From JACCZR01 sp035296565 (GTDB taxonomy: Bacteria; Actinomycetota; Thermoleophilia; Solirubrobacterales; Thermoleophilaceae): a stretch of 64,000 nt of DNA. Shown here piece by piece: positions 24,989 to 33,465 of this stretch. The notes below the pieces were generated by a model that was given only the letters and a program-made list of their open reading frames with translations, did not search any database and was not told where the DNA came from. The DNA lies in the NCBI GenBank assembly GCA_035296565.1, contig DATHAQ010000012.1, positions 28,226 to 92,225 on the forward strand, read 5' to 3'. The first letter of the stretch is position 1, and every line of letters starts with the position of its first letter. The position numbers and the translations under genes were made by a program.

Positions 24989-26722
24989 ATGGCCTTCGGG
25001 AACGGCAAGGTCGCGCCCGCAGAGTTCCCTCCGCCGGTCGACCCCCAAGGGGAGTTCATCAAGCGGGGTCTGGACGACCCCGACGAGCTGATCGAGGTCG
25101 GCGTCGCGATCGTCGGTGGCGGCACCGCGGGCCTGGCCTGCGCCAACCGCCTGCTGCAGCTGCTGGCCGACGACCCCGAGCTCATGGAGGAGCTGGGCGA
25201 GGTGCCCGTCGCGGTGGTCGAGAAGGCCAAGACCTGTGGCGGCCACAACCTCTCCGGCGCGGTCATGCGCCCGGACCCGCTGAAGAAGCTGTTCCCGGAC
25301 ATGAGCCGCGAGGACTGGCGCAAGGAGGGCTTTGCCTTCGGCGAGGTCACCAAGGAGGCCGTCTACCTGACGCCCACCTCCAAGCGCTCGATCCGCATCC
25401 CCCCGCCGCCGCCGTTCAAGAACCATGGCAACGAGGTGGTCTCGGTATCCGCGCTGGCTCGCTACCAGCAGCGGATGGCCGAGGACGCCGGCGCGTACAT
25501 CCTCACCGAGACCTCCGCCACGCAACTGATCGTGGAGGACGGCGAGGTCGTAGGCGTGCGCTCGGGCGACAAGGGCCGCGGCAAGGAGGGCGAGGAGCTC
25601 GGCAACTTCGAGCCCGGAGCCGACATCAAGGCCCGGGCCACCGTGCTGGCCGAGGGCTGCTGGGGCCACCTCACCGGGCCCGCCATCCGTGAGTTCGACC
25701 TCGGCGAGGACCGCGAGCCCCAGACCTGGGAGCTCGGCGTCAAGGAGGTCTGGAAGGTCCCCGAGCCCCTGGACCGCGTGATCCACACGATCGGCCCCTG
25801 GCCGGTCAGCCCGTTCGCCAAGAACCACCAGATCGGCGGCACCTGGCTGTATCCGATGAAAGATGAGAAGACGGGCGACGACCTGGTCTCGATCGGCTTC
25901 GTGATCGACCTCGAGTACACCGACGCGACCACTTCCTGCCACGACCTGCTGCAGACCTTCAAGACCCATCCGCTGGTCAAGAAGATCCTCGAGGGCGGCG
26001 AGCGCGTGTCCTGGGGGGCCAAGGCGCTGCCGGGCGGCGGCTATTGGTCGATGCCCAAGCTCTCGATGCCCGGCGCCGTGCTCGCGGGCGACTCGGGCGG
26101 CATGGTCGACACCGTGGCGCTCAAGGGCGTTCACCACTCGATCAACTCCGGCCACCTCGCCGCCGAGGCGATCTACAAGGGGCTGAAGGCGAACTCCACG
26201 GACTTCTCGTCCTACGAGGACGCGATCGAGGAGTCGGTGACCGGCAAGGAGCTCTACGAGGTGCGCAATACGCGCCAGCCGTTCTCGAAGGGCTTCATCT
26301 TCGGCTCACCGCTGGTGAACCTGTTCATCGCCACCAAGGGCAAGATCCCGGTGCGCCTGCCCTGGCACCGCCAGGACGAGAAGGGCATGTTCATCGGCAA
26401 GACCAAGGACAAGTACCCCAAGCCCGACGGCAAGTACATCTTCGACAAGCTCTCGAGCGTGTACATCTCGGGCAACGCGACGCGCGACGATGCGCCCAAC
26501 CACATCCGGGTGCAGACCGACGTGCCGCGCGAGATCGCCGAGACCTGGCGGTGGATGTGCCCGGCCGGTGTTTACGAGATCCCCGAGGACGCGCCCGAAG
26601 AGGGCAACGTCGACGTGATCGTCAACTACACGAACTGCGTGCAGTGCGGGGCGATCACGGCCAAGGGCGGTCGGTTGACGACGCCCGAGGGCGGCGACGG
26701 GCCGCTTTACCAGAACACCTAG
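24989..26722 (+). CDS. Electron transfer flavoprotein:quinone oxidoreductase
   Basis: A 577-residue membrane-associated flavo-iron-sulfur enzyme that oxidises reduced ETF and reduces quinone. The N terminus has the FAD motif VAIVGGGTAGLACA; GGHNLSGAVM, WSMPKLSMPGAVLAGDSGGMVD and GVHHSINSGHLAAEAIY are ETF-QO blocks. The C-terminal cluster domain has Cys524 (WMCPAGVYE), Cys550 and Cys553 (NCVQCGAI). The usual third Cys of the CxxCxxC motif is Ile556, so only three of four canonical ligands remain. It lies 4 nt after etfA. A decayed copy of its 3' end is at 27859-28064. Confidence 0.92.
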   Translation: MAFGNGKVAPAEFPPPVDPQGEFIKRGLDDPDELIEVGVAIVGGGTAGLACANRLLQLLADDPELMEELGEVPVAVVEKAKTCGGHNLSGAVMRPDPLKKLFPDMSREDWRKEGFAFGEVTKEAVYLTPTSKRSIRIPPPPPFKNHGNEVVSVSALARYQQRMAEDAGAYILTETSATQLIVEDGEVVGVRSGDKGRGKEGEELGNFEPGADIKARATVLAEGCWGHLTGPAIREFDLGEDREPQTWELGVKEVWKVPEPLDRVIHTIGPWPVSPFAKNHQIGGTWLYPMKDEKTGDDLVSIGFVIDLEYTDATTSCHDLLQTFKTHPLVKKILEGGERVSWGAKALPGGGYWSMPKLSMPGAVLAGDSGGMVDTVALKGVHHSINSGHLAAEAIYKGLKANSTDFSSYEDAIEESVTGKELYEVRNTRQPFSKGFIFGSPLVNLFIATKGKIPVRLPWHRQDEKGMFIGKTKDKYPKPDGKYIFDKLSSVYISGNATRDDAPNHIRVQTDVPREIAETWRWMCPAGVYEIPEDAPEEGNVDVIVNYTNCVQCGAITAKGGRLTTPEGGDGPLYQNT

Positions 26723-26740
26723 GGCTCCCTTCGCGGTGTC

Positions 26741-26821
26741 GGGGGCCGGGCCGGTGCGGCCTTACCCCTTGCTCGCCGGGACTGCGGCTCCCTCGGGGCA
26801 AGGCCGCCCCTCCCGGCCCCC
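26741..26821. repeat. Structured repeat R1 (downstream of etfQO)
   Basis: An 81-nt element closed by GGGGGCCGGG (26741-26750) and CCCGGCCCCC (26812-26821). An inner arm GCCTTACCCC/GGGGCAAGGC has one mismatch. The 60 nt at 26751-26810 recur with a few changes at 28218-28277. It could be a terminator for the etf operon, a REP-like repeat or a structured RNA. Confidence 0.6.
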
Positions 26822-26861
26822 TCCGACTTCAGATAGGGGCTCATCCGCCCGATAGGAGTGC

Positions 26862-27054
26862 ATGAGCCGATTCGCGAGGCTGTTCCTCTGCCTCCTCGTT
26901 CCCACCGTTCTCCTCATGGCTTGTGGCAAGGAGGAGCAGAAAGGCCCCGCCCCCGGGCACCAAGGGGGGTCCGCTGCGAATCGACGTGGCGGAGGACCAC
27001 ATCCTCCTGTGCGGCTTCTGTTTGAAGAACGACCGCATGTGCCAGCCCCACTAG
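26862..27054 (+). pseudogene. Small Cys-containing lipoprotein, apparently frameshifted
   Basis: The frame from ATG 26862 encodes a clear lipoprotein signal (FARLFLCLLVPTVLLMACGK) and reads about 30 residues with normal codon bias. At the C/G-rich run around 26945-26970 the G/C-biased third positions move to the next frame. That frame continues GPLRIDVAEDHILLCGFC then LKNDRMCQPH, and stops at 27054. The original frame instead runs into low-quality sequence and ends at 27098 inside the convergent gene. Either the gene is inactivated, or there is a one-base assembly error in the homopolymer. The mature peptide would have three closely spaced Cys. Function unknown. Confidence 0.5.
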
Positions 27055-27833
27055 CTGGCGAGACGCTGCAGGTCCTCCTCCGACAGCTCCAGTTCTAGCG
27101 CCGCCAGGTTCTCCTTTGCGTGATCCAGGGAGAGTGTGCCCGGGATCGGCAGAATCGCCGGCGAGCGGTGCAGCAGCCAGGCGATGATCACCTGGTTCGG
27201 GGTTGCCCCCGTGCTCCGGGCCACCTCGCCGACCGCGTCCGTGTCCGCTGTTCGCAGCGGGAAGAAGGGGACGAAGGCGATGCTCTCGCTCTCGCAGTGG
27301 TCCACGACTTCGTCGTGTTTCCTCTCCGAGAGGCTGAACTCGTTCTGGACCGCGGCGATGGGCAGCGTCCGGCGCGCCTCCTCGATCTGGTCGACGGTCA
27401 CCTCGGACAGCCCGACGTGCTCGATGCGGCCCTCGTTCACGTACTCGGCGAGCAGCTCCATCGTCTCGGTGATCGGGACCTCGGCATGGAGGCGGTGCAC
27501 GTAGTAGAGGTCGATGCGGTCGGTCTGGAGGCGCTCGAAGCTCAGCTCCAGCTCGGTGCGCAGTTCGTCGGTGGTGGCGCCCGAGCCGGAGCCGAAGCCG
27601 CCCTTGGTGGCGACCACGACCGAGTCGGGGATCGACCCGCGGGTGTTGCCGATCGTCGTCTCGCTGTCACCCTCGGCGTAGAGGTGCGCGGTGTCGATCA
27701 TCTCGATGCCGGCTTCGACGGCCCCCCTTAGGAAGGTGCGGTTGTCGTCGGTGTCCGTGAGCCGGTTGGTACCGAGCCCGACGCGGGTGACCTCGCGTCC
27801 GCCGAGCGTGACCTTGGATCGATTCGAAGACAT
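27051..27833 (-). CDS. Aldo/keto reductase
   Basis: A 260-residue NADPH-dependent oxidoreductase with a TIM-barrel fold. The catalytic tetrad is Asp47 and Tyr52 (IDTAHLYAEG), Lys77 (VVATKGGFG) and His113 (YYVHRL). The C-terminal cofactor part has QVIIAWLLHRSPAILPIPGT. It reduces carbonyls of unknown identity. It lies between the intact etfQO gene and its decayed 3' copy, on the opposite strand, with codon use similar to its neighbours. Together with the small lipoprotein it may have been brought in by the event that duplicated the flanks. Confidence 0.88.
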   Translation of the reverse strand: MSSNRSKVTLGGREVTRVGLGTNRLTDTDDNRTFLRGAVEAGIEMIDTAHLYAEGDSETTIGNTRGSIPDSVVVATKGGFGSGSGATTDELRTELELSFERLQTDRIDLYYVHRLHAEVPITETMELLAEYVNEGRIEHVGLSEVTVDQIEEARRTLPIAAVQNEFSLSERKHDEVVDHCESESIAFVPFFPLRTADTDAVGEVARSTGATPNQVIIAWLLHRSPAILPIPGTLSLDHAKENLAALELELSEEDLQRLAS

Positions 27834-27858
27834 GGGTTCCGTCTACCCACTCCGGCCG

Positions 27859-28064
27859 ACGCGCCAGCCGTTCTCCAAAGGGTTTCATCCTGGGCTCACC
27901 ACTGGTGAACCTGTTCATCGCCACCAAGGGCAAGATCCCCGTGCGGCTGCCCTGGGGGGCACCGCCAGGACGAAAAGGCCGAGCAGTGCGGGCGGATCAC
28001 GGCCAAGGGCGGCCAGCTGACCATGCCTGAACGCGGCGACGGCCCCCTTCACCAGAACACCTGA
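27859..28064 (+). pseudogene. Decayed partial copy of the ETF:QO gene 3' end
   Basis: Starting at 27859 the DNA follows the intact gene from about 26269 (TRQPFSKGF, then SPLVNLFIATKGKIPVRLPW) with one inserted T near 27882 and about four extra G near 27955. It then jumps over ~260 nt to the cluster-domain end (QCGRITAKGGQ and the final QNT before TGA at 28062). No start codon or intact frame remains. Like the intact gene it lacks the third CxxCxxC Cys. This is a degenerate duplicate, not an independent gene. Confidence 0.88.
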
Positions 28065-28101
28065 GAGGCACCCTCCCCGGGAAGGACGCACCCGCTCTGA
28101 G

Positions 28102-28130
28102 AAATCCCTCAGTCGCCTGAGGGATTTTTT
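28102..28130 (+). terminator. Intrinsic terminator, CTCAG-TCGC-CTGAG family (copy 3)
   Basis: AAATCCCTCAG (28102-28112) and CTGAGGGATTT (28117-28127) form a perfect 11-bp stem with a TCGC loop and a T6 tract. It lies 37 nt after the ETF:QO pseudogene stop and shares the core stem with the copies at 3784 and 3948. It probably once terminated the duplicated gene. Confidence 0.88.
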
Positions 28131-28210
28131 GGCGGCCGTGCCGGCGCCGGCCGCGGCGTTGCCGGCGCGCTTCGGCCCGGCCGACGCCGCATGCCCCCGG
28201 CCGTGGTGTA

Positions 28211-28332
28211 GGGGCGGCCGGTGCGGCCTCACTCCTCGGGGGCCGGGACTGCGGCCCCCTCGGAGCAAGGCCGCCCCGTCGCCCCGCTCAGCGGGGGCCG
28301 GGAACTGGGGCCGCTCGAGGAGCAGGGCGCCC
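28211..28332. repeat. Structured repeats R2 and R3 (tandem, related to R1)
   Basis: R2 (28211-28277) matches R1 over 60 nt and is closed by GGGGCGGCC/GGCCGCCCC. R3 (28293-28332) is a shorter, more diverged copy of the second half (GGGGGCCGGGAACTGGGGCC). They fill the space between the pseudogene terminator and gpsA. No coding potential is seen in them. Confidence 0.55.
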
Positions 28333-28367
28333 GTCCGCCCCTCCGGCGGTAGCTTCCCCGCATTCGA

Positions 28368-29468
28368 TTGCCGACTCGATATCGGCCGGCGTCCGACGGG
28401 GTCCGCCGGGCGACCGTGGTGGGCGGGGGCTCGTTCGGCACCGCCGTGGCCGTCCTGCTCGTGCGCGCGCGGGTGCGCACGACGCTGCTCTGTCGCACCG
28501 AGGAGCAGACCGACGCGCTCTGCGCGGCGCGGGAGAACGAGCGCTACCTCGACGGCGTTGAGCTCCCCGGGGAGCTCAAGATCCGCACGCTGGGCGCTCG
28601 CGAGGACCAGTTCAGCCGGCCCGACCTGATCTTCCTCGCCGTGCCCTCCAAGGGGCTGGCGGACGCGATCGTGGAGATTGGGGCGCTCGGGATCAGCGAC
28701 GGCGCCGGCCTGGTGTCGCTGGCCAAGGGCCTGGTGGCGCCCGACGGCAACGTGCCCACCGTGGAGCTCGAGCATGCCTTCGGGCCCGAGCGGGTGGCCT
28801 GCGTCGGCGGGCCGGCGCACGCCAAGGAGATGGTCGAGTCCGGGGCGGGCCTGGTGTGCGCCTCGCACTCCGAGGTGCTCGTCCACCGCGTGGCCGAGAC
28901 CTTCCAGCGCTCGGGGGTGGTGTGCGAGGTCTCCGACGACCCGGTGGGCGCCGAGCTGGCCGGCGTGGCCAAGAACGCCGCCGCGGTGGCGGTGGGGGCC
29001 ACCCAGTCCCAGGGCCTCAACGCTGCGGGCATGGCGGCCGCGGACATCTTCCTCGAGGTGCTCGCGCTGGCCGAGGTCGGCGGAGGGCGCGCGCGGACCT
29101 TCGTCGGCCGGGCGGGGACAGGTGACCTGGTGGCCACCGCCCTGGCCCCCGAGTCGCGCAACCGCAGCGCGGGCGAGCTGCTCGCTGAGGGCGTGCCGGC
29201 CGCCGAGATCCCCGACCGGCTGGGCCAGGCGGTCGAGGCGCTGGAAACGGTCCGCCTGCTCGCGCGGGCCATCGAGCGCGGCGGCCTGGAGGCGCCGGTC
29301 ACCTCCGCCCTGGCCCACCTGATCGACGGCGAGTTGCCGCTCGAGCGCTGGATCGAGATGGTGCGGGCCAAGCAGCCGGCCCCGGCGCGATTCGGCCCTG
29401 CCACGGTGTGGGCGCGGATCCGCGCATGGTTCCGTCGGCGCCGCGAAAGGCGAGACACGCGCGGCTAG
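28368..29468 (+). CDS. gpsA: NAD(P)-dependent glycerol-3-phosphate dehydrogenase
   Basis: A 366-residue enzyme reducing dihydroxyacetone phosphate to sn-glycerol 3-phosphate for phospholipid synthesis. It has the nucleotide fold ATVVGGGSFGTAVAVLL, LIFLAVPSKGL, CVGGPAHAKEM, the catalytic Lys in ELAGVAKNAAAVAVG and the signature GTGDLVATALAPESRNRSAG. The start is TTG at 28368, 12 nt after TAGCTT; a GTG at 28413 would cut into the nucleotide fold. A basic ~25-residue tail (FRRRRERRDTRG) extends past the usual end. rpmE follows after 10 nt. Confidence 0.93.
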   Translation: MPTRYRPASDGVRRATVVGGGSFGTAVAVLLVRARVRTTLLCRTEEQTDALCAARENERYLDGVELPGELKIRTLGAREDQFSRPDLIFLAVPSKGLADAIVEIGALGISDGAGLVSLAKGLVAPDGNVPTVELEHAFGPERVACVGGPAHAKEMVESGAGLVCASHSEVLVHRVAETFQRSGVVCEVSDDPVGAELAGVAKNAAAVAVGATQSQGLNAAGMAAADIFLEVLALAEVGGGRARTFVGRAGTGDLVATALAPESRNRSAGELLAEGVPAAEIPDRLGQAVEALETVRLLARAIERGGLEAPVTSALAHLIDGELPLERWIEMVRAKQPAPARFGPATVWARIRAWFRRRRERRDTRG

Positions 29469-29471
29469 AAT
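29466..29471 (+). promoter_or_regulatory. -10 box of rpmE
   Basis: TAGAAT overlaps the gpsA stop and ends 7 nt before the rpmE GTG, so rpmE can be transcribed leaderlessly and independently of gpsA. Confidence 0.5.
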
Positions 29472-29478
29472 CGAGTAC

Positions 29479-29685
29479 GTGAAGCAGCAGATCCATCCCG
29501 AGTACGTCCCGTCCCACGTCCGTTGCACCTGCGGCAACGAGTTCTGGACGCGTTCCACCCAGGGCGAGATGCACGTGGAGATCTGCTCGAACTGCCACCC
29601 GTTCTACACGGGGAAGCAGAAGCTGGTCGACACCGGCGGGCGCGTCGAGCGCTTCCGCCGCCGGGCCGCCCGCAGCCGGTCCTGA
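29479..29685 (+). CDS. rpmE: 50S ribosomal protein L31 (zinc-binding form)
   Basis: A 68-residue L31 with the zinc ligands of the C+ form: CTCGNEF and CSNCHPFYTGKQKLVDT, then a basic C-terminal tail. GTG start. It begins the conserved order rpmE - DUF1385 - prfA - prmC seen in many Gram-positive genomes. Confidence 0.96.
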   Translation: MKQQIHPEYVPSHVRCTCGNEFWTRSTQGEMHVEICSNCHPFYTGKQKLVDTGGRVERFRRRAARSRS

Positions 29686-29741
29686 CACGGGCTACATAAC
29701 CCTGCGCAACTCGCGCGGCCGTGCTCTGTTTGTCAGGAAGG

Positions 29742-30473
29742 ATGCGCGCCTACGCAACCTTCATCGTCGCCGTTCTCTGCGCCACGTGCGTGGGCGCCGC
29801 CGTGGCCTCGCAGCCACTGAGCACGGCTGGGGCCAAGCGGGCCGCCGTCCGTGTGCTGAGCTGCGATCGCAGCGACCAGGAGGCCCTCTTTCGCGGCTCG
29901 ATGCGCCGCGTCGGCGGGACGGGCCGCATGTCCATGCGCTTCACGCTGCTCCAGCGCGACCCGGGTGAGCGCTTTCGCCGCGTCCGCGCGCCGCGCCTGA
30001 GCCGCTGGAAGCGCTCGCGCTACGGGGTTCTCCGCTTCGCCCACCGCCAGCGCGTGCGTGGCCTGCGCGAAGGGTCCGACTATCGCATGAGGGTGGACTT
30101 CCGCTGGTACGACGGCGACGGCGACCTCATCCGCCGCCGCCGGCTTACCTCGCGGACCTGCTCCCTGGCCGAGCCGCTGCCCGACCTGCGGGTCACGTCG
30201 ATCACCGGCGTGCCCGAGGGCTTGGGCGAGCGGTACTTCCTGAGCGTCAAGAACGCGGGCGAGATGGACGCGCCCGAGTCGGGACTGCGGCTCGGGGTCG
30301 ACGGGAATGCGCCGCGGTTCGCCTCGGTCCCCGGCCTGGCGCCGGGCGAGACGGCGACCGTGAGCGTTGTCGGCGCGCGCTGCGTCTATCGCGTTCGCGC
30401 CGCCGCCGACCCCGAGCAGCAGATCCCCGAGTCCCGCGAGGGCGACAACACCCTTGCCCACGGCTGCCCGTAG
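29742..30473 (+). CDS. Secreted protein with CARDB-like C-terminal domain
   Basis: A 243-residue exported protein. The signal peptide MRAYATFIVAVLCATCVGAA is cleaved near VAS-QP. Residues ~25-145 are Arg-rich and beta-like. The last ~100 residues resemble a CARDB adhesion-type Ig domain: PDLRVTSITGVPEGLGERY, then FLSVKNAGEMDAPES, LAPGETATVSV and a final IPESREGDNTLAH typical of CARDB edges. ATG at 29742 was chosen because it starts directly at the signal peptide; a GTG seven codons upstream is also possible. It sits between rpmE and the DUF1385 gene but has no known link to translation. Confidence 0.7.
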   Translation: MRAYATFIVAVLCATCVGAAVASQPLSTAGAKRAAVRVLSCDRSDQEALFRGSMRRVGGTGRMSMRFTLLQRDPGERFRRVRAPRLSRWKRSRYGVLRFAHRQRVRGLREGSDYRMRVDFRWYDGDGDLIRRRRLTSRTCSLAEPLPDLRVTSITGVPEGLGERYFLSVKNAGEMDAPESGLRLGVDGNAPRFASVPGLAPGETATVSVVGARCVYRVRAAADPEQQIPESREGDNTLAHGCP

Positions 30474-30508
30474 GGCGGCGACCTACAGGCCAGAGCGGCG
30501 TTCGCCGA

Positions 30509-30514
30509 TACGAT
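30509..30514 (+). promoter_or_regulatory. -10 box that decides the DUF1385 gene start
   Basis: TACGAT overlaps an ATG at 30513 and ends 7 nt before an in-frame GTG at 30522. By the spacing seen at other genes here, the GTG is the real start. Confidence 0.45.
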
Positions 30515-30521
30515 GGGCCAG

Positions 30522-31562
30522 GTGAGCGCGTCCGCTGAGACTTCGCCCAACGGCGCGCCGCCCGCGCCGGAAGGGGCCCGCGAGGCCGCTCGCGACGCTC
30601 CAATCGGCGGCCAGGCCGTGCTCGAGGGGGTCATGATGCGCGGCGTCTCCACCTGGGCGGTGGCCGTGCGCAAGCCCACCAAGCTGCAGCTCCTCGCCGG
30701 CGGGCCTGATCCCAAGGAGGGCGCGAAGGGCGAGATCGAGGTGATCTCCGAGCCGCTGGTGGCGTGGTCGAAGCGCTCGAAGTTGCTGCGCCTGCCGGTG
30801 GTACGCGGCGTCGTCGCACTGGGCGAGTCGCTGAAGATCGGCTTCCGCGCGCTCGCCATCTCGGCGAACGCCCAGGTACCGCCGGACGAGGAGGGCGAGG
30901 ACCAGGAGATCGGCGGCGGCACCTGGGCGGGCACCGTCGTGTTCGCGCTGCTGTTCGCCATCGGCCTGTTCTTCCTGCTGCCGGCGGGCCTGACCAACAT
31001 CTTCCAGGACTCGATCCCCAATTCGGTGGCCTTCGTGGTGATCGAGAAGCTGTTGCGGATCACGATCTTCCTCGGCTACCTGGCCCTCATCTCGCGACTG
31101 GCCGGCCTGCAGCGCGTGTTCGAGTACCACGGCGCCGAGCACAAGACGATCTCCTGCTACGAGGCCGGCAAGCCGCTCACGCCCGAGAACGCGCGCGAGT
31201 ACTCGCGCTTCCACCCCCGCTGCGGCACGAGCTTCCTGCTCATCGTGATGATCGTCGCCATCTTCGTGTTCGCCCCGCTGGGCAAGCTGGACTGGCACTG
31301 GCTGTTCATCTCGCGTGTGGTGGGGATACCGCTGGTCGCGGGCCTGGCCTTCGAGGTGATCAAGCTGTTCGGCCGCCATCGCACCAAGCTCTGGGCGCGC
31401 GTCCTGATGTGGCCGGGCATCCAGCTGCAACGCCTCACCACCCGCGAGCCCGACCTCTCGCAGCTCGCCGTGGCGATCGCCGCCCTGGAGGCGGTGCTGG
31501 CCGTGGAGGATCCCCGTGAGGCGCCCGACGAGGAGAAGGTCGGCATGGAGGTCGTCGCTTAG
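30522..31562 (+). CDS. DUF1385 family membrane protein (YqhQ-like)
   Basis: A ~346-residue polytopic protein of the DUF1385 family. The family opening is IGGQAVLEGVMMRG, then VVRGVVALGESLKIG, and the most conserved block is FEYHGAEHKTISCYEAGKPLT followed by HPRCGTSFLL. About five membrane helices are visible (FALLFAIGLFFLLPAGL, LLIVMIVAIFVFAPLG and others). Its His/Glu/Cys pattern suggests metal binding, but no activity is established. Its position directly before prfA is conserved in Firmicutes and Actinobacteria. Hairpins follow its stop. Confidence 0.88.
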   Translation: MSASAETSPNGAPPAPEGAREAARDAPIGGQAVLEGVMMRGVSTWAVAVRKPTKLQLLAGGPDPKEGAKGEIEVISEPLVAWSKRSKLLRLPVVRGVVALGESLKIGFRALAISANAQVPPDEEGEDQEIGGGTWAGTVVFALLFAIGLFFLLPAGLTNIFQDSIPNSVAFVVIEKLLRITIFLGYLALISRLAGLQRVFEYHGAEHKTISCYEAGKPLTPENAREYSRFHPRCGTSFLLIVMIVAIFVFAPLGKLDWHWLFISRVVGIPLVAGLAFEVIKLFGRHRTKLWARVLMWPGIQLQRLTTREPDLSQLAVAIAALEAVLAVEDPREAPDEEKVGMEVVA

Positions 31563-31565
31563 AGA

Positions 31566-31608
31566 CGCCGCCGAGCGGCGCTGCTCGGCCGGCCAACGTC
31601 CGGCCGGC
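31566..31608 (+). terminator. Two GC hairpins between the DUF1385 gene and prfA
   Basis: CGCCGC-CGA-GCGGCG (31566-31580) and GCCGGCC-AACGTCC-GGCCGGC (31588-31608) are perfect stems in the 80-nt gap. Neither has a U tract. They may attenuate read-through ahead of the prfA promoter. Confidence 0.4.
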
Positions 31609-31626
31609 GCTCCGGGGGTAGAGCCG

Positions 31627-31632
31627 TAACCT
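31627..31632 (+). promoter_or_regulatory. -10 box of prfA
   Basis: TAACCT ends 10 nt before the prfA ATG at 31643, consistent with a leaderless or nearly leaderless mRNA. Confidence 0.5.
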
Positions 31633-31642
31633 TGCTCGGACG

Positions 31643-32685
<1,043 letters not shown>

Positions 32686-32689
<4 letters not shown>

Positions 32690-33465
32690 AAGTCCGGGAC
32701 GCGCTGGGGGGCGCGGTTCCGGCGCTCCAGGCGGCGGGCTGCGAGACCCCGGGCCTCGACGCCGAGCTGCTGGTGGCCGAGGCCGTCGGGGTCGACCGGG
32801 CGGCGCTGGTGGCCGACCCCGGGCGTGACCTGCCGCCGGGCGCTGCGCGGCTGATCGGCGAGTGGGTCCGCCGCCGCCGCGAGCGTGAGCCGGTGGCCTA
32901 CATCCTGGGGCGCAAGGGATTCCGCCGCATCGACCTCGCGGTGGACAACCGCGTCCTGATCCCGCGCCCGGAGACCGAGCTGCTCGTCGAGCTGGCCCTG
33001 GAGCTGCCGGCGGGCGCCCGTGTGCACGACGTGGGGACGGGCTCGGGCGCGATCGCCCTGGCGCTGCGCGACGAGCGACCCGACCTCGCCGTCACGGCCT
33101 CCGACACCTCGGCGCCGGCGGCGGAGGTGGCGCGGCTGAACGGCCTCGAGGCGGCCGTGGCCGAAGGCCTCCCGCCCGGCGAGTATGACCTCGTGGTCGC
33201 CAACCTCCCCTACGTGCGCGAGGACGAGTGGCCCGGGCTCGAGCCCGACATACGGCTGTACGAGCCGCGTTCGGCGCTGGTCGCGGGCGAGGACGGCCTG
33301 GACGCGATCACGGCGCTCGCCGCGCAGGCGCCGGCCGGCACCTGCCTGGCGCTCGAGCACGCCCCGGAACAGGCGGCCGCCGTGAGCGGGCTGCTGGCCG
33401 GCTCCGAGACCCATCGCGACCTCACCGGCCGCGAACGAGTCACGATCGGGCGGGCATGGGGCTGA
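32686..33465 (+). CDS. prmC: Release factor glutamine methyltransferase
   Basis: A ~259-residue SAM-dependent N5-glutamine methyltransferase. The catalytic motif appears as NLPYVRED (NPPY type, here NLPY), with VHDVGTGSGAIALAL for SAM binding and LGRKGFRRIDLAVDNRVLIPRPETELLVE as the family signature. The conserved N-terminal helical domain (ALQAAGCETPGLDAELLVAEA) begins before the first GTG at 32773. The likely start is therefore CTG at 32686, forming CTGA with the prfA stop. The Pro to Leu change in NPPY is uncommon. It overlaps tsaC by 10 nt. Confidence 0.9.

Noticed and set aside
26723..28367. Insertion sequence as the cause of the etfQO duplicate
   Set aside because: No transposase, terminal inverted repeats or target-site duplications were seen; the intervening genes are a lipoprotein remnant and an aldo/keto reductase.
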